Shown here in pieces: positions 36,907-49,001 of a stretch of DNA of 64,000 nt. This stretch comes from Leptodontidium sp. MPI-SDFR-AT-0119 (lineage: Eukaryota; Ascomycota; Leotiomycetes; Helotiales; Leptodontidiaceae): the NCBI GenBank assembly GCA_020726505.1, contig JAHLEZ010000018.1:62001-126000 (forward strand), read 5' to 3'. Each line of letters starts with the position of its first letter. Position 1 is the stretch's first letter. A model generated the notes under the pieces. The model made no database searches and was not told the origin of the DNA. It saw nothing but the letters and a program-made list of their open reading frames with translations. The translations under genes were made by a program, and so were the position numbers.

Positions 36907-37975
36907 GTAAGATCCCGAAGGGACTGATTGATTGATTCACAATAATCAAATGGCTCCGCTGTTTTTATATCTATCTTATTAACCTATACTCAATCAAGTG
37001 ATCCGAGATATGAATTTACCTGGACTTTCAGATATCCAGCTATCGCGGAACCTATGTTTATATTCAGTGAGGAGACTCAAGATAGAATTGTCTCTGCACT
37101 TACTCCTCAATCATCTACGACACCCGCGTTCATGTTCAGTCAGGGTATGGTTTGTGGCGCTGAAGGTGCCGGCGAAGGCAATTGACCCTCTCTAGCGGAG
37201 GTTACGGGGACCAAGCTGGGACGTTGCGTGAGCTTTATACCTCGCGAAAGCGGCACCGCCTATGCATGCACCTTGCCTGATACGAACGGTCATAGTTTCC
37301 CAATGCGGGCTTGACGTCTGGTTGTTTACCGAAGAATAATAAACTTGCAAAAACTAATAAATGAGAGTTAATTCTAATGATCATTGAAGAGAAAATAAAA
37401 GGCTAATGAAGATGAAGATGGACGACGGACTCTGTTATACATACCTGCTTCTTTGTTGGATCAACTACTAGGCACCAGCAAGTCTATTCGACTCATCTTT
37501 TGTCTTGAGCCACCTTCTCACTGGTCTGGCTATGCAAGTCTCCCGTCATTCGCTGACTGCCAGATCCACATCATGCAAAGGGGAGCGGCAAGGCGTTGCT
37601 ACAACCGGATCCCTGGAAGGAGACTGCCCCAGTAGCCACACTCAATTGACTAACGATGTAAAGTCCTCGCTCGGTAGGTCATGTCCTAGAAACTAAAGAA
37701 GCAGCTGACCGCTGTCGTAACTACGTCTGTAGGGGGGCTTCATTTGATGCGGCATCACTTACCTTACGTAGAGTAATAAGACCGTCTGAGGCCTAGTTGT
37801 AAATCCTTCCTCCTGTTTCACTAGAGTACTCTATTCCTGAGAAGGAGGTAAGCTGAGCTTTAACATAATCCCCTGACTCTATCTCACCTCGGATCTGCCT
37901 TACACTGGTTGGATCGGATGCTCGGAGTCAACGTGGAGAGGGCCCGGGCAGCTTGGACATGACGAATGGCAGAGC
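36907..37975. other. intergenic, gene debris
   Basis: Apart from the open stretch near 37040-37190 nothing is recognisable. Confidence 0.35.
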
Positions 37976-38401
37976 ATGCTTATCAGCCTAGAGAAGCGGG
38001 TTACTGATATACGCAAGAGAACAAAGAAACCTCGCAGCGAAGGATGGACGAGAGACCGAAAACACGTTCTATACTACCTTCTGCCACCTTCAGACTCGAC
38101 ACCGTATTTATGTTACATTGGAGACTGCAAGGACTCCCCGATGAAATTCTCGAGCCTGTATGATCTACAAGGTCACATTCTTCAAGCTCATCGGATTACA
38201 CTCACAAAGGATCAGAGACAACATCTATTGGCATGGGAGTGCGCTGATTCGGACTGTGATGCGAAGTTTGCAAATCGGGATGAATTGAAGATCCACGTCC
38301 CTAGTCACATGGGGCCAGGCAAACTATATATTTGCGTGATTTTGTCTCGGACGTGGTATTTTTCGTTCACTAGGTACTTGGGGATTGAATTTTTGAGGTG
38401 A
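37976..38401 (+). CDS. C2H2-like zinc finger protein, probably partial
   Basis: ATG at 37976; 141 codons to TGA. Two C2H2-like units are visible: YLCYIGDCKDS..HILQAHR at about residues 45-73, and WECADSDCDAKF..HVPSHM at about 87-111. The end after GPGKLYI departs from zinc-finger sequence, and the next bases (TGCGTGATTTTG) could hold a donor, so a third exon may have been lost or missed. Neighbouring genes give no clue. Possibly a fragment of a larger fungal C2H2 protein of unknown role. Confidence 0.5.
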   Translation: MLISLEKRVTDIRKRTKKPRSEGWTRDRKHVLYYLLPPSDSTPYLCYIGDCKDSPMKFSSLYDLQGHILQAHRITLTKDQRQHLLAWECADSDCDAKFANRDELKIHVPSHMGPGKLYICVILSRTWYFSFTRYLGIEFLR

Positions 38402-39019
38402 ATTAAGTTTATAGGTTGCTCAATAGGAGGATATACTAGATAATTAATCCACGGAACGTTTCAAGAAATCTATGGTCGAAGCCCTGGTAATATTGCTAGC
38501 TCTTATGACGTTACTTTCTTGATAGAAAAGCACCGGGTTGAAACGTAGAAGGGGTATCATCTGAACCTTTCAAATACCTCTCGATGATGCCATTAGAATA
38601 AAGATTGAAAGGAAATATGTCATTGAAGCCGATGTCGTATCCGATATCATCGGGAGAACTCCATTCGCTAACTACATCGCTGAAAGGAAATGCTCGAGCC
38701 AATTGTAATAAAGTTGGGTATATTGAACGAGGTAATATATTGCTAGATAGATAAATTACCACTAAGGAATGACAATAGTATGCGCCAGATTCCGTCCCAG
38801 TTGTGAGCCAAATCCCACCGATGCTATGCACGCTTTATAAAGGAGTGATGAAAAAGAACCAGATGCTCCCTAGTCAAATGCTCCTTTTTCCCAGCTGCAG
38901 ACAGACAAAGAAAAGCCGATCAACCCAAAGTAAATAAACCAAACCAAACCCCAGACAAATGAAATAACATGTTCCCAGCTGCTTCCAAATTCATTACTCT
39001 CACCAAATAACCCTATCTC
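38402..39019. other. intergenic, 3' side of cysteine-rich gene
   Basis: A minus frame at 38511-38831 shows no motif. The stretch probably includes the 3' untranslated region of the gene ending at 39020. Confidence 0.4.
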
Positions 39020-42000
39020 TTAGCAGCTTCCTTGGACTGGCACCTCTTGACAGCTGTCTGGGCCGGGAAAGGGGCTAGTGCATAAAGTGTTGCACTCGAC
39101 GCCGGGGGCCACAAAGACTCGGTACTCCTGTCCTGGGAAAGCAAGTCTAAACTGCTTGGCGTCGGTTGCTTCCAATCCATCAGCCCGATAGCCGGCTCTG
39201 CATGCGCAGTAGTCTGATCCGCTAGGCGTGCCAATACAGCTGGTAGTGATGTGGCATTTGTTGAAAAACGGGTTGGGGTTGCAGACTTGGGGGCAGGTTG
39301 AGGTGCACTTCTTCTTGCACGATTTTGTGCATTCAGACCAGGCTTGCCCGTTATCTTTGCCGTCATCACAGTCCTCTCCGTCATCGACCACGCCATCTGT
39401 TCATATGTTAGCAAGGGAATTGGTTTGAGCAAGCCAAAGCAATATTTAGAGACGTGGGGAGACTACATACCACCGCAGTAAGAAGGCTCATCGTTACAGT
39501 AGGTACAGTCAGAGGTGCAGTTGCTACCAACTTGTCCGTTGAGATAACCAAGATCACTATGATGTGTTAGCATGTTATATTACACGTAACATAGCAGAGT
39601 TGGAGGATGCTGAAGTCTTTGATATCGGCCAGGATAGAATTGGAGGGACTTTGAACTTACCAGATTTCTGGGAAGGTGACAATACCATCTCCGCAAGTTG
39701 GTGGTTGAGGATTTCCACATGGCTCAACCCACTTGCAGTCTTTCGTACACTTCGACCATTTGGATCCGTTCAAGTCATCGTCGTCACATTCCTCGGGATA
39801 TTGAGTGATCCCATCTCCACACTTTGGAGCTACCCATTGACAATCGGCGGTACAAGAATCTCCGTCTTTGCCGTTGGATTTTCCGTGATCGCAAGTCTCT
39901 CCAGGTTCGACAATACCATTACCGCAAGAGTAGTCGCAGACGATGGAAGTACAATTCCATGAGCATGCGTTGCCCGGGGTTCCATTGAGCTCCCATCCAT
40001 TATCACAGGTTTCTCCTGCGGCGTCGTCGATCTTGCCGTCTCCGCAATAACCACAGAGTTTGCAATCTTTCGAGCAGCCGGAATTGTATGCTCCGTTGGC
40101 CCCAGCGGCGTCACACTAAAGTGAATCAGTATACTGCTGAAGACATGGGACAGACCGGGAACTTACCTCTTCGCCCTCTTCGACGTAACCATTACCGCAA
40201 ATTGGGACAGTCTTGCAGTCTTTGCTGCACCCGCTATTCTCTTGTCCGTTCAAAGGTCCGAGATCGCATGTTTCGCCAAGGAATGTGTCTAAGTTTCCAT
40301 CCCCACAAACACCACAAGTTCGGCAGTTTGCGTCGCAAGAAGAACCGGGTTTTCCGTTCTCTGCACCTTTGTCACAACTCTCTCCGTCCTCAATCTTGCC
40401 ATTTCCGCAGACTGGGAGTGGCTGGCAGGTTGCAGAGCAACCAGAGTTCCACGCGCCGTTAAGTGGTCCTAAATCGCAACCCTCTCCACTGTCAACTTTT
40501 CCATCTCCGCATGTAGAGCATTTCTTGCAGTCGGAAGTGCAGCCGGAGCCGTCCTTTCCGTTGAGGTCTTTCCCAAGGTCACACTATATACATGTCAACA
40601 AAGCAAGCGAAATTAGCGAGGAGGAAAGTGCCAACCTGTTCACCATCATCAACCTTTCCATCTCCACAATAAGCACATGTTTTGCACTCAGCGCTGCACC
40701 CAGAACCGGGTTTTCCATTGAGATCTTTGCCGAGGTCGCACTGAAAATAGTTAGTCGACGTAGCAGGAATGCTGCGGAGAAGACTGACCTGCTCGCCATC
40801 GTCTACGTGTCCATCGCCACAATAAGGAGTAGGGCAAGTGTGACAATCTGCAGTGCATCCAGATCCGGCAGCGCCATTTTTATCACCCAAATCGCACTAG
40901 TTATTATCAGCCTCCAAGTAATAACAAGAGAGCCTCGAGCGAGAAGCATCAAATCAAACTCATGAAGCGGGGACTGACCTGTTCACCCTCGTCGACTTTG
41001 CCATCTCCACAGACCGGAACAGGACACTTCTTACAGTCCTTCGTACATCCAGATCCACTGACACCATTCTTATCACCAAGATCGCACTACAAAGCATTAG
41101 TACAAACTCCAAGACAGCCAAAGCCGGTCGGCATTCGGGTTCGACCGGGCAAGGGGGCCAAACCTCTTCTCCGGCGTCCAAGTGTCCATCGCCACAAACC
41201 GGAACAGCACATTTTTTGCATGAAGCATCACATCCGGATCCCAAGACGCCATTTTTGTCTCCAAGGTCGCACTGCAGTATTGTCAATACCTAAGGAACAT
41301 TGTACTGGAGTGGTTAGAACCTACTTCTTCCCCAGCGTCCAAATGACCGTCCCCACAGACTGGCACTGCGCATTTCTTACATGAGGCATCGCATCCGGAA
41401 CCTAAGACGCCGTTCTTGTCCCCAAGGTCGCACTAAATCATTGTTAGCATGTCAAAGTCTAATCAGGAATTTAGCTTCAAGAGCTTACCTCTTCGCCCGC
41501 ATCCAGGTGACCATCTCCACAGACTGGCACGGCGCACTTTTTACAAGAAGCATCGCAACCAGAACCTAAGACGCCGTTCTTGTCGCCAAGATCGCACTTG
41601 GTATATGTCAATTACGAACACAATCATGATATTAGATAAGAAGCTCACCTCCTCACCAGCATCAACGTGGCCATCGCCACAGACTGGTACTGCGCATTTC
41701 TTGCACGAGGCGTCGCAACCAGAACCTAAAACGCCGTTCTTGTCACCGAGATCGCACTTGATATATGTCAGTATTACGAAACACAGTCATGATATTGGAT
41801 AAGAAGCTCACCTCCTCACCAGCATCAACGTGGCCATCCCCACAGACTGGTACAGCGCATTTCTTGCACGAGGCGTCGCAACCAGAGCCTAAAACTCCGT
41901 TCTTATCCCCAAGGTCGCACTAAAGGGTTGTTATTATCGCTTAAAAGAATAAAGACTTTAGCTCTACGAAGAACTTACCTCTTCGCCTGCATCCAGATGA

Positions 42001-43427
42001 CCATCTCCGCAGACTGGTACAGCGCATTTCTTGCACGAGGCGTCGCAACCAGAGCCTAAAACTCCATTTTTATCGCCTAAGTCGCACTGGAATGGAGTCA
42101 GGACAAATTTGTAGGAAGAGGATGGAGATTACAAACTTCTTCGCCAGCATCAACATGGCCATCACCGCATACGGGGACAGCACACTTCTTGCAGGATTTG
42201 TCGCAGCCGGAGCCCAAAACGCCGTTCTTATCGCCCAAATCACACTAATTGGAGTTAGAATGAAGTTCTACATGTGGCATTAAGAGTGCAAACCTCTTCA
42301 CCTGCATCAACATGGCCATCACCGCATACGGGGACAGCACACTTCTTGCAGGATTTATCGCAGCCAGAGCCTGGGACGCCGTTCTGATCACCCAAATCAC
42401 ACTGGCTGGAGTTAGAATGAGGTTCTACATATGACGGAAGGAATACGCACCTCTTCACCTGCATCAACGTGACCGTCACCGCATACGGGGACAGCGCATT
42501 TTTTACAGGACTTGTCGCAGCCAGAGCCTGGGACGCCATTCTTATCACCCAAGTCACACTGCGTGGAGTTAGAATGAAGTTCTACATGTGGCGGAAGTGT
42601 GGCGGAAGGAGTACGCACCTCTTCACCTGCATCAACGTGGCCGTCACCGCACACGGGGACAGCGCATTTTTTACAAGACTTGTCGCAGCCAGAGCCTGGG
42701 ACGCCATTCTGATTACCCAAGTCACACTGCGTGGAGTTAGAATGAAGCTCTACATGTGGTGGAAGTGTGGCGGAAGGAGTACGCACCTCTTCACCTGCAT
42801 CAACGTGGCCGTCACCGCACACGGGGACAGCGCATTTTTTACAAGACTTGTCGCAGCCGGAGCCTGGGACGCCGTTCTGATTACCCAAGTCACACTAGTT
42901 GGAGTTAGGATAAAGTTCTACGTATAGCGGAAGGAGTACGCACCTCTTCACCTGCATCAACGTGGCCGTCACCGCATACGGGGACAGCACACTTCTTGCA
43001 GGATTTATCGCAGCCAGAGCCTGGGACGCCATTCTTGTCACCTAAGTCACACTGCGTGGAGTTAATATGAAGCTCTGAAAGCGACATGTGAAACACGAAC
43101 CTCTTCACCAGAGTCGACCTTTCCATCGCCGCAGATGGGAGTAGCACATTTGCGGCAGTCAGCAGTACATCCGGAGCCCTCTTTGCCGTTCAATTCAGGC
43201 CCCAGGTCACATTCTTCTGGCGCTTGAACAATCTTGTCACCGCAAACACCTCCGCAGTTGTCTCCACAGTTGTCTCCTTTGTATTCGGTGGGTTGTGGAG
43301 GTGGAGCAGACGGTCCCCAATTGCCTTGTCCATCGCGGGCAATGTTCTTGCTTCCCTGAACATTAGGAAGGGCGGATGTCGTTGTTGCTCCCAAGAGGAA
43401 AGCGAGGGTGAGAAGGTCGACACGCAT
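39020..43427 (-). CDS. secreted cysteine-rich repeat protein, 20 exons
   Basis: Predicted extracellular or wall-associated protein of 1092 aa. ATG at 43427; signal peptide about residues 1-19 (MRVDLLTLAFLLGATTTSA). Exon 1 is 43101-43427. Fourteen exons of exactly 108 bp follow (42944-43051 down to 40789-40896), then 40636-40740 (105 bp), 40167-40583, 39661-40115, 39471-39556 and 39020-39396. Each 108-bp exon encodes CDLG..NG..GSGC..SC..C..PVCGDGHVDAGEE and is bounded by phase-0 introns of 48-82 bp. The repeat resembles the Myxococcus cysteine-rich repeat (CGDG..D.GEECD). The C-terminal exon has a different Cys pattern (ACRAGYRADG; VECNTLC). Every splice site I checked is GT..AG and keeps frame. 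The function is unknown; adhesion or surface structure is inference. Confidence 0.88.
40789..43051 (-). repeat. array of 14 exon-intron modules of about 160 bp
   Basis: Exon starts and ends repeat at 42944-43051, 42787-42894, 42619-42726, 42451-42558, 42294-42401, 42137-42244, 41979-42086, 41812-41919, 41649-41756, 41489-41596, 41325-41432, 41164-41271, 40979-41086 and 40789-40896. Each is 108 bp. Introns match in groups: the 60-bp ones at 42727-42786 and 42559-42618 are almost identical, and the 49-bp ones resemble each other, so whole exon-intron units were duplicated. Confidence 0.93.
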
Positions 43428-46400
43428 GGTGGCGGTTTAGTGCGAACTAAAGGATAGGTGATGGGAGTTCAAGACCGGAAACCAGTCTTAGGGATAGAGG
43501 AGGAGGTATCTGAGAAAGTGATGAGTATGAGGTTGCAATCCAAAGCCACGGGGATGATAATGTACTTATACTTCATCACTTGGTACAACTCGTATAGTAA
43601 AGGTGCCTCGCCCCATCAGCCTTCACCAACACAGGACCAGAGGCCAAGATCGGTCCTCGACTGCTAGGAAGCCATCATCGTGAGATCCTGACCATGCTCG
43701 CGAAGGATTATAGACAGCAAACACGGCTATGCTCCTAGTCACGGCCAATGGCGTGCTCAGTTTCTCGGCAGAGCTTCCGAGCCATGGTTGAGTGTTCTCT
43801 GAATAGTATGAACGCTTGCTCTGGGACATGAGATGGTTGCTGCGCTGCGGCTGCAGCCTTGTAGCAACCTGGTAGCATGACCCAACATTCCACAGCCCAA
43901 AGAGATACTAGCTTCAAAATTCGTACACCTCCAGCGAATGGAAACAATGTGGAAATGCTTCGCCTGCAAAAGGCGTCTCCGTGCCTCATAGGCCAGGCCT
44001 TCGGTAACATGTAAGCTTAGTGCTGGCTGCAGCATAATTCTCAGCCTCGCAGAGAACTGACAGTGCCAAGAGTTATCAGCAGGATTATGGATTGCATGCG
44101 GGAGCTGCTTCTCGTAGTAAGAGTGAGACAACCCAGCACCCAAAGACAACTGTTCTCAATCGAAACGTAATCCCAAACATTGAAGACACACCACGTGGAG
44201 GACCCCGCAGTTCAGTTTCGTATTGAACAAAAGAACAACAGCACCAGCGACAACAACATCGTATCCAACATCACGCCTCATGAAGGTGATTCTGCCTCGA
44301 CAAATAAACATCTCAACCCACCCACCTTAAAACAATTAAGCATACCCTCGATGCAACCATGAAGCCTCTAAAAATAGTCCTACTAAGCTTCGCTCGCGAT
44401 TCCGCAAGCCAAAAAGGTGTCCTCAGCCGTAGAGCCAAGACTCGTTCGCCGTGTGAGGGGTCTTCCAAAATGCCACCCACGCTAAACCCCAGGTTTTACT
44501 GGTTGTATTGGGTCTTAGTGATGGAGGATGGTGAGAATCGGGCTGGGGTGGCTGAGTCGCGGTCCTGGGCTTGGGGCCTTTTTCGAGTCTAAGCGACCCA
44601 AACGATGCTGATGGGACCATGCACGCTAGCGGCGATGACTTGGGGCACGACAGGGCTGGAGCATCCCACCTAAGAAAACCAACACCTGGTTGAAGCTCGT
44701 TACGATGAGCCGTGGTATCGTCAGGTCTACGTTACAAGCAGGATGGATGGCTTGCAGTTTGTGTTTATTTTAGGATTCAGGATGGGTGAACGGAATCTGG
44801 GGCAAGAACATGGCACGGTAGAAGGAGCGAGGCTCTGTGAACCAAATTGTGGTGATTGAGCCTTGAATGTGCCCAATGCAGGAGACATGAAAATTTCTGT
44901 CAAGATCTTACTGGAACAGGAGGAGTATTGGTCTATCGAGGAGAGGAAGGACCTCGCGCCCCCGAAATGCATGCCCTGCACTTCCAAAGATGACTGCAGT
45001 TTAATGGAACTGAGAATGGGAGAGCGAGCCTGACAAAGATCCAACCTGAGTTCCCCATTCAAGAAACATGAAGGCCAGGCTCGCGGTTTCCCCCTCGATC
45101 CTGCATGATCTAAGCGACATAAGTCTAGCATTGTGCACCCAAGAGCCTTGCTTGAGGTATCAGAGATGTGCCAGTAGCTGATTCGCTTGCCCTTGCGAGT
45201 GAGTGGAAAGAACAAAGCAAAACATCATCCCAGGAGCCAACGACAGTCATGGGATCCGCAGCGACTACACAACGAACTTAGTTCGAGCTATGCGAGAAGT
45301 TATTGATCACAAATAGCATTCGAACTCAGGTCCCTTTTCCATCCCTGTTCCAGAAAGGTATTTGCCGTAACTTTCTAGTTCTTGTCTTTCAGTCCGGTAT
45401 CGGTGTGCCCAGGCCCGCCCCTCTGCTCGTTGAGTGAGATTATCTCGATCTATTCACCATGATTCATAACCGAGGGTATCAATTCATGGTTGAGGACTTC
45501 CTCTTCATCAATATTGCAGGACGGTGCTTCGGTTCTTCCATCCATCACTCTAGCAGGAACAATAACTCGCACTCCTAAACACCAAGAAAGCTGCAAAACG
45601 AGGCGACAAAAAATACAGGAAAGGTAGAGAAGAGCCATCCTTCCACTTGAAATGACGCTTGCCTGCTGGACTTGAGAATGCATAAATTTCCCGACACTCG
45701 TCAGAACCGAATCCTAGCACAGGAAGCTGGCAACACTGACAATAATATTGTAGGTCGGCATACCCGGGAACAGAGCAGGACTTCCTTTATATTAACTTTA
45801 GTCGGCCTCTTGCGCAATTCCATGCACGTCGCACGCAAGACTACGCTACCAGGCCTACCACATTTCCATCTACATCAGCCGCACCCGATTGAGAAGAACC
45901 ATCAACGTCAAGTCGACTCGATCTAAATTTTCCTACATAGCACTGTAGGCGACACATGAATTGTTCTACACTAAATGAAAATAAATGACAGAGAGTATAA
46001 GTGGTATTCTCGACCCGCGTGACTTAGCATCTTTGTCCTTTTGGTTGTAACTTGGGACTTATTCCTTTTCATATTTGGAGCTATTTACATCTGGTGGAAA
46101 GGATTGCGTTTTGTCAAAGCCTTCCTCGGGGATATCTTAGTCAAGGCCTGGGGGGATGAGTGATAAGTTCAAGTCCTTGCTGCTATTAGATATGCAACCG
46201 TTGAATACAATACGATGGTGCTCGCTAGATCTTGGCATATTGTAATGCATTTGCTCTACCTATGTCCTATGGACTACCGGGCCCAGGTGCTCAATCTCAA
46301 CCCTTCCTTGTTAGCTCATCCGTTCGGTCCTGGGATGCCTAGAGCGCCAGTGCCCTCGATCTCCTACGGGGTCATGATAGCGGGCTCCTGATGCGCGGAC

Positions 46401-46428
46401 TCAGTATCCCTTCTATCACACTTGTCTG
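43428..46428. other. 3 kb without a supported gene
   Basis: 43428-43700 is the upstream region of the cysteine-rich gene. Minus frames at 43757-44149 (130 codons) and 44727-45215 (162 codons) are the longest but have atypical composition and no motifs. 45216-46428 likewise shows nothing I recognise. Composition is ordinary, unlike the RIP blocks. Confidence 0.4.
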
Positions 46429-47546
46429 TCAAGTCAACTCCTCGTATGCCTCCCGGAGAATCCCTTTCATTCGAGGGTAAAGACTTTCGTTATTTTGTTC
46501 TTGCGGCTTGTTTCTCGGGAAGACAATCTTTCGTAGCCTGTTCACCTATGGAATAAGCAGCTCAAAATATGACGTGAAATTATCGGTGATTGTCTTCATG
46601 AAAATGCCTCCTTCGCCATAGTACCTAACTTTAGTTTGGCCAACTCTTCCATGTTTATGTAGTTCCACTTGTCAAATTGTAAAACAACCCTTTCTTGACT
46701 TAATCTGTTATAATAAATGTAGATTTAGAAAAGCACTTAGAAGATTGACTCGAGGTCATGCATAAATGAATACTGCTCGCCGAGGAAGGCCCCTATGGCT
46801 ATGAAAGCCCTCGTGCCAGTCTTGTCTTTAGCGCCGGAAGCCCCCCTTCGTGATTTTTTGATCCTAAGGTCGGGGTCGATTAAGAACGAAGGCTAGGAAG
46901 GGTTCTCTTAGTCTTTATTTATCATAATGTTATTAATTGAGATGTCTTTATAGAGGAAGCCGGCCTTACGCAAAGACTCGTGGCCTTTAATATAGCCCTC
47001 CAGCGCTGTAAGTAAAGCTACCTGGGAGCTAGCCTTGTAGATCGACTTCCCATAATCACAAAGAATGACACGCCGATGCACTCGATTTGGTAGAGCATTG
47101 CTGCCGGCCTTCGTCGGAGATGTCGAACAGGATCGCTTGCTAGGCGGTAGAAAGCCGCCAGTCTGGCTAGATGACCGCTTCAAACTGGCGGTGCTGGTGC
47201 TGCGACCTTTCCGTGCACCAGCTGTACTCCTGCCTAGAGATATCATCGAACGGTCCGGCCGGTAGTTTTCCGCCTTCATGATGTCTAGTCCCTTCCGAAC
47301 ATTGCTTCGAACGTCGTCATTCGTACCAAGGACCCGGACAGTCTCATGGTGATAGTATCGGGCTACGTTGACCACACCCTTGTCAGTCGCCTCTCGGAGC
47401 AGCTCCTCTTCTTCCTCACGCTCCGTGTATTGCCAGGAGTCCTTGATAACAAGTGGTGTTTGCGAGTCTCCCTCACGATGGGCCTTCCAACAAGGAGCAG
47501 AAGTCGGTCGAGAGGCATCAAAAGGCTCCTGTGACGCCAGCAGCAA
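46429..47546 (-). pseudogene. FunK1-type fungal protein kinase, mutated
   Basis: FunK1 kinases are a fungus-expanded kinase-like family. The minus frame from 47546 has no ATG (5' end missing or in an absent exon). Readable: PLVIKDSWQYTERE, GVVNVARYYHHETVRVLG, a Ser/Thr-rich insert with PPSKRSCS, RRVILCDYGKSIYKASS, and the catalytic loop as FLYKDISINNIMIN, where the usual HRD is YKD. A TAA at 46910-46908 follows. The same frame continues with recognisable kinase sequence (KDKTGTRAFIAIGAFLGEQY, FMHDLES) broken by stops where Trp or Gln codons are expected, then a one-base shift near 46600 and a C-terminus ending at 46429. Stops at Trp codons fit G-to-A RIP change. Inactive. Confidence 0.82.
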
Positions 47547-47637
47547 CTTCTCCTGCTATTCATACTACAAATGTACTGCCCCATTGTCTGATCCAACATC
47601 CCACCTAGCGTCTTTAGCTAGAACTCCAGTCCCAGAC

Positions 47638-47934
47638 ATGCCTTCAAGAAATAGTGCAACTGATCGGCTCAACATCCCTGGCTTTCGAGATGACGCAGTA
47701 AAGGAATACTGCGCTTGGCAGCAATCGCAAGTCAAGGAGCCAGCACTAAAGGCAGAGTATCAAACAGCTTGTGGTGTAATACTAGAAGAAGGCATGGACC
47801 TGGAACTGATCCGCGAAGATCCAGATCCTGACTTTCTAGTCAAAAGAGGCATTAAAAGAGGGATTGCTAGGCAGGTCGTGAGAGACATCGACCATTGGGC
47901 CAGGAACATCAAGCAACCCAGGACTGAGGAATAA
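47638..47934 (+). CDS. small helical protein, unknown function
   Basis: ATG at 47638, 98 aa, TAA at 47932-47934. Contains IPGFRDDAVKEYCAWQQSQV and LIREDPDPDFLVKRGIKRGI followed by VVRDIDHWA. The second half has the look of a SAM-like helical bundle (GIKRGIARQVVRDIDHW). I recall similar short fungal proteins without known function. The frame is open upstream to 47368, overlapping the FunK1 relic, but that part is antisense to the kinase and unlikely to be coding. It is divergent from the kinase relic, with 91 bp between. Confidence 0.6.
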   Translation: MPSRNSATDRLNIPGFRDDAVKEYCAWQQSQVKEPALKAEYQTACGVILEEGMDLELIREDPDPDFLVKRGIKRGIARQVVRDIDHWARNIKQPRTEE

Positions 47935-48101
47935 CTAGAAGGAAACGGGAATATTTTGCAAGTAGTATGGTCTGTTGGGGATTTTGAATTTGAAAACTAT
48001 TCTGTTACCACGTGTCAAGTTTATGGGTCTTCAATGATCAATCCTGCATGCCTAAAATGCCCTCTTGCACTATCCCTCCTCTTACCAACTACGTCAATGC
48101 C

Positions 48102-49001
48102 CTATTCCAAAAAGCTATCAAAGCCTTGCTCCAGATCTTCCTCATAAACGTGCCAGTTCCGTTTGATAAAAGCTTTTAACTCAGCAAAGAACTCTTCAAT
48201 TAGATTAAGATCAGGTGAGTATAGCGGTAGATATACCAGCTTCACACCAGCATCACGACACATCTGCTCGATCCGCTCCGTGTGATGGATAGTTGCATTG
48301 TCCATAACAAGAACCGACTTCGGCTCTGGCCATCTACCACACAAAGGAAGGAGCTGCTCTATGAAATCCTCGAACACTGTACTGTCTGTGGATCCCTGGA
48401 AGACGCGAGCGAGGATAATGCCGTCCTGTGTATATGCGGGCAATATCTGCCATCGCTGCTCACGTTGGAATCAGGCAATTTGGATCGGAGTCACACCAAG
48501 GGGAGACCACCCTATCCGTCTGAATCCACTCCGTTTGTCACAGCCAGATTCGTCCACGAAAACATAGTGATACGAGCGGAAGCCCGAATCCCATGAATTA
48601 TGCATGTACAAGTCTCGCAGATCAGCATTTTGTGCCTTCGCAATACGGCGAATTGTTTTCTTGGTCCAACCGCGGGATTTCAGCGCTCTCCCTATGCTGG
48701 AAGGTGTTACGCGCGTGTTGAACTCGTCCAGCACGAAGAGCACCATCTCGTCCCGGTACAGATCAGGCTTCTCGAGCAAGTATTCACACAGAGCGTCTAA
48801 CATCGGAGGTGTAATGCTTCGGGGTCGTCCGACGCCATTCGACGGGGCTTTGGTAGAGCCAAAATGACGAAGGTTTGACTTTATCGCGAAGACGGAACGC
48901 TCACTGCAACCTACGACGTTAGCTATTTCAGCAGGAGGACAGTTACTAAGGATCATGTCGCGAATCTGCGCATGCTGCGAATCTGCGAGATTCGGCGCCA
49001 T
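48102..49001 (-). pseudogene. Tc1/mariner-type transposase, one in-frame TGA
   Basis: ATG at 49001; 299 sense codons and one stop. N-terminal helix-turn-helix (CPPAEIANVVGCSERSVFAI) and a second DNA-binding part with GRPRSITPPM. DDE catalytic residues: D150 in YVFVDESGCD, D234 in VLVMDNATIHH, E269 in SPDLNLIEEFF; the 34-residue spacing of the last two is DD34E, typical of Tc1. Only the TGA at 48473-48471 (codon 177, between PIQIA and FQREQRW) breaks it; CGA to TGA is the simplest cause. I could not find terminal inverted repeats or a TA duplication in 47940-48100 and 49002-49200, so the element ends are undefined. It lies 200 bp from the HeLo-like gene. Confidence 0.88.

Noticed and set aside
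41381..42927. Several plus-strand frames with repeated sequence
   Set aside because: Antisense shadows of the cysteine-rich exon array; their repetition only reflects the repeats on the other strand.
40789..43051. CRISPR-like array of spaced repeats
   Set aside because: Repeats are coding exons with spliceable introns in a eukaryotic genome.
44727..45215. 162-codon minus-strand open frame
   Set aside because: Ser/Cys/Pro-rich with no recognisable domain; typical of chance frames in this region.
47368..47637. Upstream extension of the small helical protein
   Set aside because: Overlaps the FunK1 relic in antisense and is Ser-rich without conservation; the ATG at 47638 is a better start.
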